Origin: Chryseobacterium gleum
GTDB lineage: Bacteria > Bacteroidota > Bacteroidia > Flavobacteriales_D > Crocinitomicaceae
Direction of reading: 5' to 3'
NCBI GenBank assembly: GCA_943326825.2
Contig: CALPUT020000061.1
Span: 1-10,117 of the forward strand
DNA length: 10,117 bases
Each line of letters begins with the position of its first letter. Position 1 is the first letter of the stretch. This document shows positions 1-7,502 of the stretch, one piece after another. A program made the position numbers and the translations under genes. The notes beneath the pieces were generated by a model. It ran no database searches, was not told where the DNA came from, and saw only the letters and a program-made list of their open reading frames with translations.

Positions 1-168
1 ATTTAGAAATGAATTTAAGTATAGATTTATAGTTTACAATTATTTTATTGAATGAAAAGCAATGGTGCTTTACAGATGATTTTTGGTTAGATTTTATTTG
101 GATTGATTCATTTTTTTGTATGTATTGCAAACAAATTAAATAATTCAATTTTTTTTTTGGAAGAGCTT
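1..168. other. Left-edge intergenic stretch, possibly with the tail of a plus-strand gene
   Basis: No complete gene is visible here. On the plus strand one frame is open from the window edge to a TGA at 53-55 (about 17 codons). It is followed at once by a perfect 6-bp hairpin, AAAGCA-ATGG-TGCTTT (56-71), so this could be the last codons and terminator of a gene entering from the left and converging on the MutS2 gene. Seventeen codons are too few to call a gene, and the hairpin lacks a clean T-tract. A run of ten T at 149-158 lies just outside the MutS2 stop; it reads as T on the plus strand and so does not serve as a U-tract for MutS2 transcripts. The three frames downstream of the MutS2 stop show no remnant of an Smr domain. 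Confidence 0.35.
56..71. terminator. Short hairpin, possible weak terminator
   Basis: This is a perfect inverted repeat, AAAGCA / TGCTTT, with a 4-base loop, directly after a plus-strand TGA at 53-55. In the minus direction the stem is followed by TTCATTC, a poor U-tract. In the plus direction the following bases are ACAGATGATTTTT. The structure is seen directly; the terminator role is a guess and could serve either strand. Confidence 0.25.
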
Positions 169-2298
169 TTACTTTACCCACATTAACTTTTCTCGCTCAA
201 CCTTCATGCGCATGAATCCAAAAACAACGGTAATCATTTCGCCGTTAATTTCTTCCACAGTTCCACTTTGTCTCGTTGCAATTAGTTTGACGGTTGAGCC
301 TAAAATAATTTTTGCTCGTTCATATTCATCACGTTCAATTTGAACTTTTTGCTTTTTAGTGACTTTTTTCGGAAGTTTTGATTCTAGTTTTAATTTTTCG
401 ATTCGATCAGTTTCTTCGATTTTTGATTTTTCAACGGTAATGTATTTGGTCATTTCATCAATTAATGGTTTGTTGATGTCTCTCTTTTTAGATCGAGTCA
501 CAAAACGTTGAATGTAAGAAGTCATTTTTTTTCCACTCGAAATGAATTTATTATTGATTTCGTTTTGTTCTTGGATTGATTTTAATTTATCTTCTAATTT
601 TGATTTCTTTTCTAGGAATTCATTTTTTGCCTTTTGAGCTAATTCTTGCGCTTCAATGTGTTCTTTATTCAAGCGTTCTAGGTATGTTTTTTCGCGTTGA
701 AGTTCATTTAGTAATTTATCCATTCGGACTTTTCGATCGTCCATTCTGCTTTTGGCATCTTCAATTAATTCCATTGGAATCCCATTGATTTGAGCGACTT
801 CGAATGTAAATGAACTTCCTGGCTGACCTAAAGAGAATTTATATAACGGTTCAAGCGTTTCGGTGTCAAACATCATACAACCATTGATAGCATTTCGAAG
901 TTGATCAGCTTTCAATTTAATGTTTGCATAATGCGTTGTAATAACCCCAAAACATTTCTTATTGTATAAATTTTCAAAGAAAACTTCTGCTAAAGCACCA
1001 CCTAACTCTGGATCTGAACCAGTTCCAAATTCATCTAATAATAGTAGAGTTCTTCTATTCGCAACTTCCAAAAATCGTTTCATTCGTTTTAAACGATAAG
1101 AGTAGGTGCTTAATTCATTTTCGATGGATTGATTGTCTCCAATATCTGTTAAGATTTGTTGGAAAAAACACATTTTACTATTTGGATCAACAGGTACTAA
1201 TAAACCGGATTGAAGCATAATCTGTAATAGCCCAATCGTTTTTAAAGTAATACTTTTTCCACCCGCATTTGGACCTGAAATAACCAACATACGAGAAAAT
1301 TTATCCATAAATAAATACTGTGAAAAAGTCTTTTTTCCTTGAACTTTATTGTTTTTCCACAAAATTGGATGAACTGCATTTATCAATTCAATAGTTGTAT
1401 CTTCTTGAATCGCAGGTAAACTACAATTTAATTCCAATGCTAATTTTGTTTTCGCATTGATGAAATCAAATTCTGTTAAAATAGTTTGATATTCTTTAAT
1501 TAATGGAAGTAAATGAGCAATTTCAGCAGTTAAGATTTGTAAAATTCGGTAAATTTCTTTTCGTTCGTCGTCTAATAATAATTCGTATTCATTGTTGAGT
1601 TCTACGTTACATGTTGGCTCAATAAAAGTTAAACTACCAGTTTTAGAAGAACCTACAACTTGACCCGAAATTTTACGTTTATGAGTTGACATTACTGTTA
1701 AAACACGACGTTCATTCACAAATGCTTCACGTGTTTCTCCCAAAAAATTCTCCTTGGTTAAACGACGCATTTCTTTTTCAAAGTTCTTATTAATCTTGTT
1801 CTTAACTGAACGAATGCTTTGACGAATTTCAGCTAGAGTAGGAGAAGCATCATCTTTTATAGCACCTTTTCGATCAAACACTTTGTCAATAGAGTCAATT
1901 ATTTCTGTTGTATAGTAAGCTTCTTTTAAAATTTCAGCTAATAAAGGATAATCTTTTTCTCGTTTATCAAAGAAATAAAGAATTGTATTGACAATTAAGG
2001 AAGCTCTAGAAATTCTATAAAAACCTTCTTGTGAAAGAACCGCATTTTTAATAGGTAAATACTTAATTTCAGTTAAAAGTTCCTCAAAATCTAATGCTGG
2101 AAAATTTTCACCATCAGAACGAAGGGATAGAAATTCATTTACTCTATATAATTCATTTTTAATCTCTTCAAAACGATTGGTTGGAGATAATTCCATCAAT
2201 CTTTTTTCAGCTGTTGGACCAATTGAATAATTAACTAACCACTCGCGAATGGTTGAAAATTCGAGATCATTAATCGTTTGTTCATCAAATGAATTCAT
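169..2298 (-). CDS. mutS2: MutS2-family ATPase without Smr domain
   Basis: This is a cytoplasmic DNA-binding ATPase of the MutS2 branch. The family is linked to suppression of recombination and, in some species, ribosome rescue; it does not perform classical mismatch repair because it lacks the mismatch-recognition domain. The 709 residues hold the helical core/lever (about 1-330), Walker A GPNAGGKS (342-349), the MutS signature region starting STYS (397-400), Walker B LLLLDEFG (418-425) and the switch histidine in TTHY (454-457). A long charged coiled coil follows at about 514-585, then a KOW-like beta domain at about 667-709, where the protein ends. The usual C-terminal Smr nuclease domain (motif LDLHG) is absent; full-length relatives are about 780 residues or more. 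The protein is otherwise intact, so this looks like a natural short form rather than a frameshift. The start ATG lies 67 bp beyond the stop of the upstream same-strand gene, with no terminator seen between them. Confidence 0.92.
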   Translation of the reverse strand: MNSFDEQTINDLEFSTIREWLVNYSIGPTAEKRLMELSPTNRFEEIKNELYRVNEFLSLRSDGENFPALDFEELLTEIKYLPIKNAVLSQEGFYRISRASLIVNTILYFFDKREKDYPLLAEILKEAYYTTEIIDSIDKVFDRKGAIKDDASPTLAEIRQSIRSVKNKINKNFEKEMRRLTKENFLGETREAFVNERRVLTVMSTHKRKISGQVVGSSKTGSLTFIEPTCNVELNNEYELLLDDERKEIYRILQILTAEIAHLLPLIKEYQTILTEFDFINAKTKLALELNCSLPAIQEDTTIELINAVHPILWKNNKVQGKKTFSQYLFMDKFSRMLVISGPNAGGKSITLKTIGLLQIMLQSGLLVPVDPNSKMCFFQQILTDIGDNQSIENELSTYSYRLKRMKRFLEVANRRTLLLLDEFGTGSDPELGGALAEVFFENLYNKKCFGVITTHYANIKLKADQLRNAINGCMMFDTETLEPLYKFSLGQPGSSFTFEVAQINGIPMELIEDAKSRMDDRKVRMDKLLNELQREKTYLERLNKEHIEAQELAQKAKNEFLEKKSKLEDKLKSIQEQNEINNKFISSGKKMTSYIQRFVTRSKKRDINKPLIDEMTKYITVEKSKIEETDRIEKLKLESKLPKKVTKKQKVQIERDEYERAKIILGSTVKLIATRQSGTVEEINGEMITVVFGFMRMKVEREKLMWVK

Positions 2299-2365
2299 TC
2301 AGTAAAATTAATAAAAATAAGTTCGAATTTTCTTAATTTAAAAAGAACAAAATGCTTTCTAGAAG

Positions 2366-4348
2366 TTATCTTATTATTGAAATAGTTCCTGATTCCGCTT
2401 TTTTATCATCTTTATTGAATTCAATGATGAAATAATATGAACCAGTTGGCATTTTCTCATCATTATAATTTCCACTCCAGAAATTTGATTCATATTTGCC
2501 TATTGGAGATTCAAAAATCAAAGCTCCCCAGCGATTATAAATTTTAACAGTGTTTTCTGGATATAATTTATCTATGTTTTTTAATTCCCAAAAATCATTT
2601 ATTTGATCTTCATCTGGTGTAAAGGCTGTAGGTATTTCTATTGAGCAATTTTCAATAATTACTTGAATCATAGTTGGTAAACTTTCACAACTATTCAGAG
2701 TAGTGGTTACATAATAAAAAGTTGAACCAATTTGATTTATAATTTGAATAGAATCATTTGATACTAGTAAATTATTTAAACTAATATCAGAATAGTAATT
2801 TGTAATTGAATTTATATTCGATGTATTTACGATAAATGGTAAATTGTCAGTCGAACAAAATACTAAATGATTTAAGATTGAAGGTTTATCAGGCGTTTTT
2901 AAGACTTTAATGGAGTCATTTTTAGAATTTACACAGATTCCATTAGTTGTATATGTTATATAATATGTAACTTCTGATCTTCCATTTAAAATCGTTCCTG
3001 TTGATGCATTAATTATTGCTCCATCAGAAGGTATAGTAGTAAATGTGAAAACACCACCAACTAGACCAGTAATACTTGCAGTAGATCCATTACAATTTGG
3101 TGAAAGTAAAAATGTAGGATTATCTAATGGATTTACAGTAATATTAATGGTGTCTTTTTTACTACATCCACTTCCTGTTACAGTAGCAGTTAAAATATAA
3201 TCAGTTGAAATTGAAATTGATGTTGAGTTTGTAAGTGTAATTAATGGATTTGAAATTAATGAAGAGTTTAATCCGATATTAGAATTCCAGGAATATATAG
3301 TGCCATTGATCGGTGTTGAACCAATATTTCCTGGAATTGTTGAACACAAGATAATATCATTTCCTGCATTTGATATTGGCTGAGGATATATTGTTAGATT
3401 TACGAATGATTCAATTGTATCATTGCAAATGTCTATTGCATTAAAGCTTAGAGTAATGTTTCCTAATTCTCCAATGCCTGGTGTATAGGTTGAATTAGAA
3501 TTTAGAGGTGAAGAAAAAGAGCCTGTCCCACCATTCCAAAATATTTTTTTGTAACTGCCTGATAATATATTACCTATTAAAGAATATGAGTTAGTTGAAC
3601 AATCAATATTACCTACAGGATTAATACTGATTGATAAAGGAATAAAAGGTGCTTGACATCCATTGTTAAAATAGGTGGCGTTTCCATCCCAATCATATCG
3701 CACGGCACCACCATCTCCAGAACCAGGATTTCCAGATGAATTTAGTAGCAACGAAGGATCATAAATAATTGTATCTCTGTAACTAGTAACTATGTTCGTT
3801 AGAATTAAAGTTCGAGTAGAAGAAGTTGAATTATAATTTACAAAATGACCAGCAGTGTTACCCGCACATTGAAAAACAACATAAAGTGTATCAGTTAAGT
3901 TAACAAAAAAAGAAGGTGTCGCAGTGAAATCGGTACTTGTAATGATTAGTACTTTACTATATTTCGGAATAATTCCACCTGTGGGCTCGATTAACTTACC
4001 ACATTGTGTTATAGCAGAATTTAAAGTTGCGATTTTTGATGTTGCTCCTACGGTTGTACAGAAACCTAAAAAACTATTTCCAATATTAGGCCACTTCCCA
4101 ATTTGAACAACACCTGTTGAGCCAGCTCCATCAACTCTAATATTAGTTATGTTTAATGGAGTTGGACCATTTTGAAATAAAACCATCTCATTTTTCCCTT
4201 CATTTCCTCCATCACAACCATCGACTAGTATACTGTTGATTTCAAATTCTGTCGAAGGATTTTGTGCATATACAATATTTAATGAAAAAAAAAGGATGAA
4301 AAATAAATTGAAAAAAATCAAATTATTTATTGAAATAGTCATTTTCAT
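2366..4348 (-). CDS. T9SS-exported protein with lamin-tail-like domain and type B sorting domain
   Basis: This predicted cell-surface or secreted protein has 660 residues. An N-terminal signal peptide (hydrophobic core about 9-25) has likely cleavage after VYA (26-28), leaving a glutamine at position 29. Residues about 33-235 form a beta-rich domain opening with INSILVDGCDGG and ending in a GDGGAVRYDWDGN segment, resembling the lamin-tail-like modules found in flavobacterial exported proteins. Residues about 240-565 are Ser/Thr/Asn-rich, with regularly placed cysteines, and look like three or four Ig/PKD-like adhesin repeats. The C-terminus (about 571-660) is a type B T9SS sorting domain: IPTAFTPDEDQINDFW, then VKIYNRWG (601-608), PTGSYYF, and the terminal SIIR. 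By family knowledge it is exported by the Sec pathway and then by T9SS, and kept at or released from the surface. A second ATG at codon 3 is an equally possible start. The ligand or role is unknown; no enzyme motif is visible. Confidence 0.88.
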   Translation of the reverse strand: MKMTISINNLIFFNLFFILFFSLNIVYAQNPSTEFEINSILVDGCDGGNEGKNEMVLFQNGPTPLNITNIRVDGAGSTGVVQIGKWPNIGNSFLGFCTTVGATSKIATLNSAITQCGKLIEPTGGIIPKYSKVLIITSTDFTATPSFFVNLTDTLYVVFQCAGNTAGHFVNYNSTSSTRTLILTNIVTSYRDTIIYDPSLLLNSSGNPGSGDGGAVRYDWDGNATYFNNGCQAPFIPLSISINPVGNIDCSTNSYSLIGNILSGSYKKIFWNGGTGSFSSPLNSNSTYTPGIGELGNITLSFNAIDICNDTIESFVNLTIYPQPISNAGNDIILCSTIPGNIGSTPINGTIYSWNSNIGLNSSLISNPLITLTNSTSISISTDYILTATVTGSGCSKKDTINITVNPLDNPTFLLSPNCNGSTASITGLVGGVFTFTTIPSDGAIINASTGTILNGRSEVTYYITYTTNGICVNSKNDSIKVLKTPDKPSILNHLVFCSTDNLPFIVNTSNINSITNYYSDISLNNLLVSNDSIQIINQIGSTFYYVTTTLNSCESLPTMIQVIIENCSIEIPTAFTPDEDQINDFWELKNIDKLYPENTVKIYNRWGALIFESPIGKYESNFWSGNYNDEKMPTGSYYFIIEFNKDDKKAESGTISIIR

Positions 4349-4497
4349 AGTTAATTATATATTAAATTTTTAGTTTTTTTAGCAACGGTTTCGAAGAAAA
4401 GAAAATTCTTCTGTAGGATGTTCGCGCCTTCTAAATTTAAATTATTTCTAATTTTCTTAAGTAAATGTAGGATAAGATTTTTGTATATTTATTAAAT

Positions 4498-4530
4498 CAA
4501 TATTACTTTTTTCTTAATATTTTAACAAAA
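4498..4530 (-). promoter_or_regulatory. Candidate Bacteroidota-type promoter for the T9SS protein gene
   Basis: On the minus strand TTTTG (4530-4526) is followed after 20 bases by TAATATTG (4505-4498), which matches the -7 consensus TAnnTTTG at five of six fixed positions. The spacing fits the usual -33/-7 distance in this phylum. It would give a leader of about 140 bases ahead of the ATG at 4348. The match is imperfect and such motifs arise by chance in AT-rich DNA. Confidence 0.3.
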
Positions 4531-4549
4531 AGGATTTAGTAAAGGATTT
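4529..4549. repeat. Tandem 9-bp direct repeat AAAGGATTT
   Basis: Two identical copies of AAAGGATTT (4529-4537 and 4541-4549) are spaced 12 bp start to start. They lie 28-48 bp downstream of the ABC ATPase stop and abut the candidate promoter of the exported-protein gene. This could be an operator or simply low-complexity drift. Confidence 0.3.
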
Positions 4550-4577
4550 GAAATAAAAAATATTTTCTTTAATTCAA

Positions 4578-5285
4578 TTAAAAACCAATTTGGATCAAAC
4601 TTTCTTTAGATAATGAATTTGAAATATAATGCTCTAACGATTTAGTGTTTTTATTTATGACTAAAATGTCTGTTTCACTTTCAAGACATAAATCTAAATC
4701 GTGAGAAGAAATAATTATGCATTTTTCAAGATATGAAGCAATTTTTTTCATTTCCCTCATTACTAATTTTCTATTTGCATAATCTAAAAATGCTGTTGGT
4801 TCATCTAATATAATTATATCTGTTTCTTGCGAAATTGCTCTAGCAATAGCAGCTAATTGACGTTCCCCATCACTAAGTTTAGTTGTGAAAAAATTTGAGA
4901 GGTGTTTAATGTTTAATTCCTCTAAAGAATTTTCAACAATTTTAAGGTCTCTTTCAGATAATCTTCCCAATGCATTAGTATAGGGAGTCCTTCCTAATCC
5001 AACATAATCAATAACTCTTAGATAGTCAACCCCATCAAATTTAGAATTAACAAATGCAATTGTTTGGGATAACTTCTGACGTTCAAAAAGTTGAACTTCA
5101 GTTTCATTAATTAATATTTGACCTTTAATAGGTGATAGATTACCTTGTAATGTTTTTAAAAATGTTGTTTTACCTGCACCATTTGCTCCAATAAGAGAAT
5201 AAACTTTACCTTTCGATAATTGAATGTTTTCAATAGCAAACAAACGTTTCTTATAACCGATTTCAATTTTCTTTAACTCAATCAT
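4578..5285 (-). CDS. Metal-chelate ABC importer ATPase (FecE/BtuD/HmuV type)
   Basis: This is the cytoplasmic ATP-binding subunit that would power import by the permease encoded just upstream. Its 235 residues are near the usual family length of about 250. Visible motifs in order are Walker A GANGAGKT (33-40), signature LSDGERQ (137-143), Walker B IIILDEP (157-163), the D-loop at 165-168 and the switch histidine H195 in SSHD. The Q-loop is unusual: the segment IAFVNSKF has N80 where most ABC ATPases carry glutamine. Related Bacteroidota ATPases in this family also appear to deviate here, so this may be a lineage trait. The ATG overlaps the permease stop as ATGA (5285-5282), which implies translational coupling. 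The family imports ferric siderophores, haem or cobalamin; the ligand cannot be read from this subunit. Confidence 0.9.
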   Translation of the reverse strand: MIELKKIEIGYKKRLFAIENIQLSKGKVYSLIGANGAGKTTFLKTLQGNLSPIKGQILINETEVQLFERQKLSQTIAFVNSKFDGVDYLRVIDYVGLGRTPYTNALGRLSERDLKIVENSLEELNIKHLSNFFTTKLSDGERQLAAIARAISQETDIIILDEPTAFLDYANRKLVMREMKKIASYLEKCIIISSHDLDLCLESETDILVINKNTKSLEHYISNSLSKESLIQIGF

Positions 5286-6280
5286 GCTAGTCGTTTTAAA
5301 ACTATTACGATCACAAATGGCGCTCCGATTATTGAAGTTAATGCATTGATTGGTATGTGAATAGTGCTTTCTAATAATTGGATTATTATATCACATGTAA
5401 TCATAAAAAAACTACCAATTAAAAAAGATCCAATTAATAATGTTAAGTGAGATTGAGTTTTAAAAACCATTTTTACAATGTTTGGTACAGCAAGACCTAC
5501 AAATGCAATTGGTCCGCAATAAGCAGTAATAATTCCAGTTAAAATGGCTGTTATCGAGATAAGTGCAAGTCGGACATATTTCACATGAATCCCTAATGTA
5601 AATGCTTGATTTTCACCAATAACAAGTGCGTTTAAAGGTTTTATCATGAAAAGTGAAAATGAAATACCTACAATAAAAAATAATAAAATTAGCGGTAATT
5701 CTGTAAATTCTACTTGTTGTAATGACCCCATTGTCCACATAGTAAAAAGCTTCAGTTGATTGGGTTCGCTCATCGTTTGTAAGATGGAAACAATAGCACT
5801 TGTAAAACTTCCAAGCATTATACCAATCAATAAAAGAGAAATATGAGATTTTACTAAATAAGAAAAAGATAGTATAATCAATCCAAAAATAAAAGCACCA
5901 ATTAATGCACTTGAGATTGTTCCAATATCAGACGTTAAAAATGGTAAACCTGTCATTACACTGAAAGCTACAAAAAGACTTGAACCAGAATTTATTCCTA
6001 AAATGTAAGGGCCTGCTAATGGATTATTAAACATTGTTTGCATCAATAAACCAGCAATAGAAAGGCCACCACCGGCTAAAATCCCCATTGTTAGTCGTGG
6101 AATCCTGAATTCTCTAATTATTGTTTGGGAAGTGTTTTCGTTATTAAAATCTATTAATGAATTCCAAAAGTCTGAAAATGAAACTGAAATTTCACCAGTA
6201 AACAAATGTATTCCACATAAAATTGGAAACAAAAGAACCAACGAAATAAGAATGAATTTATTTTTACGTGCTACAGTCAT
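5282..6280 (-). CDS. FecCD/BtuC-family ABC importer permease
   Basis: This inner-membrane permease of 332 residues matches the family's normal length and has about nine or ten hydrophobic segments, the first at about 9-26. Family motifs are clear: R-x-PR (59-62), the conserved glutamine and NPLAGPYILGINSGSSL region (81-101), WTMGSLQ (182-188), and GPIAFVGLAVPN (256-267) in the loop that contacts the ATPase. In most relatives the last motif ends PH; here it ends PN (N267), a change next to the coupling region. The gene starts within the stop of the lipoprotein gene (TAATG, one-base overlap) and ends within the start of the ATPase gene (ATGA), so the three form one coupled unit. The substrate is probably an iron-siderophore, haem or cobalamin; the sequence does not decide which. 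Confidence 0.92.
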   Translation of the reverse strand: MTVARKNKFILISLVLLFPILCGIHLFTGEISVSFSDFWNSLIDFNNENTSQTIIREFRIPRLTMGILAGGGLSIAGLLMQTMFNNPLAGPYILGINSGSSLFVAFSVMTGLPFLTSDIGTISSALIGAFIFGLIILSFSYLVKSHISLLLIGIMLGSFTSAIVSILQTMSEPNQLKLFTMWTMGSLQQVEFTELPLILLFFIVGISFSLFMIKPLNALVIGENQAFTLGIHVKYVRLALISITAILTGIITAYCGPIAFVGLAVPNIVKMVFKTQSHLTLLIGSFLIGSFFMITCDIIIQLLESTIHIPINALTSIIGAPFVIVIVLKRLA

Positions 6281-7389
6281 TATTTGCTTAAAGTTCTGTA
6301 AAAATAGAGCTTATTTTTTAATTTAAGTTCAGGATGTAAAATTCGAATCAAATCTGATAAAACATGATTTGGTTCAATGGCACTTCTTTCCCAGAATTCA
6401 TTTCCAGAAAAGGTGTAACTGAAAATATTATTTTGTTTATAAGCTTGAAATAATTTGAATTTTGACTGACTTTTTAATAAATCTTTTTTTGAAGCAACAC
6501 CAGGGTTGAACCAATAATTAGTATTTACATTGTCACTGAATATTTGTTCAAAGCTATTTTCAGTACTACCAGTCCCTTTTGTATTCGAATATTTATAATC
6601 ACCTTTAGCATCTTTAAATAAAATGGAATTGTAACTTTCTCCAGCTGGAGAATACCAAATATCACCTACCAAATTCCCACTAAAAAGGGTAGGAGTAGAC
6701 TTTAATTTTGAGGCGATTTTTTTAAGTCTTAAATAATCCTTTTCTATAATCTTAAAGTAAATAGAAGCAATGTCTTCTTTTCCTGTTAAATAACCAAAAA
6801 CTTTAATCCATTCTGCTTTTCCTAATGGATGATTTTCTTTCCAATCATAGTTTGCTAAACATATAGTTCCAAGTTTTTCTAATTGTTCTTGATGTGGAAA
6901 TTTTTTGCCAAATCCACTATAAATCAATAAATCTGATTTAGATCGAATAATTGATTCAACTGATATCGAGTTTTCATCTCCCAATTCAATTATTCCCCCT
7001 TTTTCATAACGTTCAAGAATAATTGGTTCATATACATAATTATGATTTGAAATTCCTTTAACAAGATTACATGCTTCTAATTTTGAAAGCATACCAATGT
7101 GAGTGCTTGATAAAGCAATTACAGATTTAATAGGAATTAAAATTGGAGTAAACCCTTCAGGTACTTTAATAGAATCATTTTTTATTAGTGCGAATTTTTT
7201 TTCTACATCTTTAGTTTCAGGGTTCAATAATTCAAAAGAAATATAATTTTTATGAGGAGTTAAACTAAAGTTTTCAGCATATTTAACTAAATTGTTTTCA
7301 CTTTTTTTAGGCCCTTTTTTGATCTTAACAGAGCAACTTAGTATACTTAAAGCAAAAAATAGATAATAAAATACTTGTCTCATTTTCAT
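6280..7389 (-). CDS. Metal-chelate ABC importer substrate-binding lipoprotein (FecB/BtuF-like)
   Basis: This 369-residue periplasmic binding protein would deliver ligand to the permease. The N-terminus is a lipoprotein signal with the lipobox cysteine at 19 (ILSC), so it is probably anchored in a membrane. After a lysine-rich linker come typical features of the class III binding-protein fold: IALSSTHIGMLSKL (91-104), ELGDENSISVESI (135-147) followed by a DLLIY strand, AEWIKVFGYLTGKE (192-205), and a C-terminal helix region WER...LHPEL (333-355). E145 and E193 are candidates for the acidic residues that dock on permease arginines. It is first in the operon. A second ATG two codons downstream could be the true start; a perfect -7 promoter element sits only five bases upstream of the first ATG. 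No TonB-dependent receptor gene lies in the window. Confidence 0.88.
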   Translation of the reverse strand: MKMRQVFYYLFFALSILSCSVKIKKGPKKSENNLVKYAENFSLTPHKNYISFELLNPETKDVEKKFALIKNDSIKVPEGFTPILIPIKSVIALSSTHIGMLSKLEACNLVKGISNHNYVYEPIILERYEKGGIIELGDENSISVESIIRSKSDLLIYSGFGKKFPHQEQLEKLGTICLANYDWKENHPLGKAEWIKVFGYLTGKEDIASIYFKIIEKDYLRLKKIASKLKSTPTLFSGNLVGDIWYSPAGESYNSILFKDAKGDYKYSNTKGTGSTENSFEQIFSDNVNTNYWFNPGVASKKDLLKSQSKFKLFQAYKQNNIFSYTFSGNEFWERSAIEPNHVLSDLIRILHPELKLKNKLYFYRTLSK

Positions 7390-7393
7390 TTAA

Positions 7394-7401
7394 CAAAGAT
7401 A
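7394..7401 (-). promoter_or_regulatory. -7 promoter element (TATCTTTG) at the start of the ABC importer operon
   Basis: The minus strand reads TATCTTTG, an exact match to the Bacteroidota -7 consensus TAnnTTTG. No -33 TTTG or TTG lies at the expected distance upstream, which lowers confidence. Transcription from it would begin at about 7390-7387, essentially on the ATG at 7389-7387. The mRNA would then be leaderless, or translated from the second ATG at 7383-7381. Confidence 0.4.
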
Positions 7402-7481
7402 TTATTTTCTAGTTGATTTTACGATTGATCTTTCTTCTAATTGATGAATGGATAAAGATTTCTAGATATTAACATTCTATG

Positions 7482-7502
7482 TTGGATTAACAAATTGGAT
7501 TA
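7482..7502. repeat. Direct repeat TTGGATTA, two copies
   Basis: TTGGATTA occurs at 7482-7489 and 7495-7502, 13 bp apart start to start, between the divergent genes. A 5-bp inverted repeat (AACAT/ATGTT, 7471-7483) overlaps the left copy. This could be a regulator binding site controlling either gene, but chance is possible in such AT-rich sequence. Confidence 0.3.

Larger units (their letters stand above)
4349..4577. other. 229-bp intergenic region upstream of the T9SS protein
   Basis: This separates the ATPase stop from the start of the exported protein, both on the minus strand. It contains a candidate minus-strand promoter (4498-4530) and a tandem 9-bp direct repeat AAAGGATTT (4529-4537 and 4541-4549). 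There is also a small patch richer in G and C around 4411-4430. No strong terminator hairpin is visible for the ABC importer operon, so read-through into the next gene cannot be excluded. No small gene can be supported. Confidence 0.5.

Noticed and set aside
576..788. Plus-strand open frame of about 70 codons opposite the MutS2 gene
   Set aside because: It lies wholly inside the antisense of the coiled-coil region of a clearly conserved gene. Its leucine- and phenylalanine-rich product is what antisense of Lys/Glu-rich coding sequence gives.
169..2298. Frameshifted or truncated MutS2 pseudogene
   Set aside because: The reading frame is continuous from ATG to stop with all ATPase motifs, and the end falls at a natural domain boundary. 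A short natural form is more likely.
3924..4106. Plus-strand open frame of about 60 codons inside the T9SS protein gene
   Set aside because: It is antisense to the conserved head domain, shows no family features and has no leader of its own.
4391..4409. Hairpin-like GAAGAA / TTCTTC element upstream of the T9SS protein gene
   Set aside because: The stem is only 6 bp and A/T-dominated with a 7-base loop. It is not flanked by a T-tract in the right place for the importer operon, so it is probably chance.
6132..6326. Plus-strand open frame of about 64 codons across the permease/lipoprotein junction
   Set aside because: It overlaps two well-supported coupled genes on the other strand and has no recognisable features.
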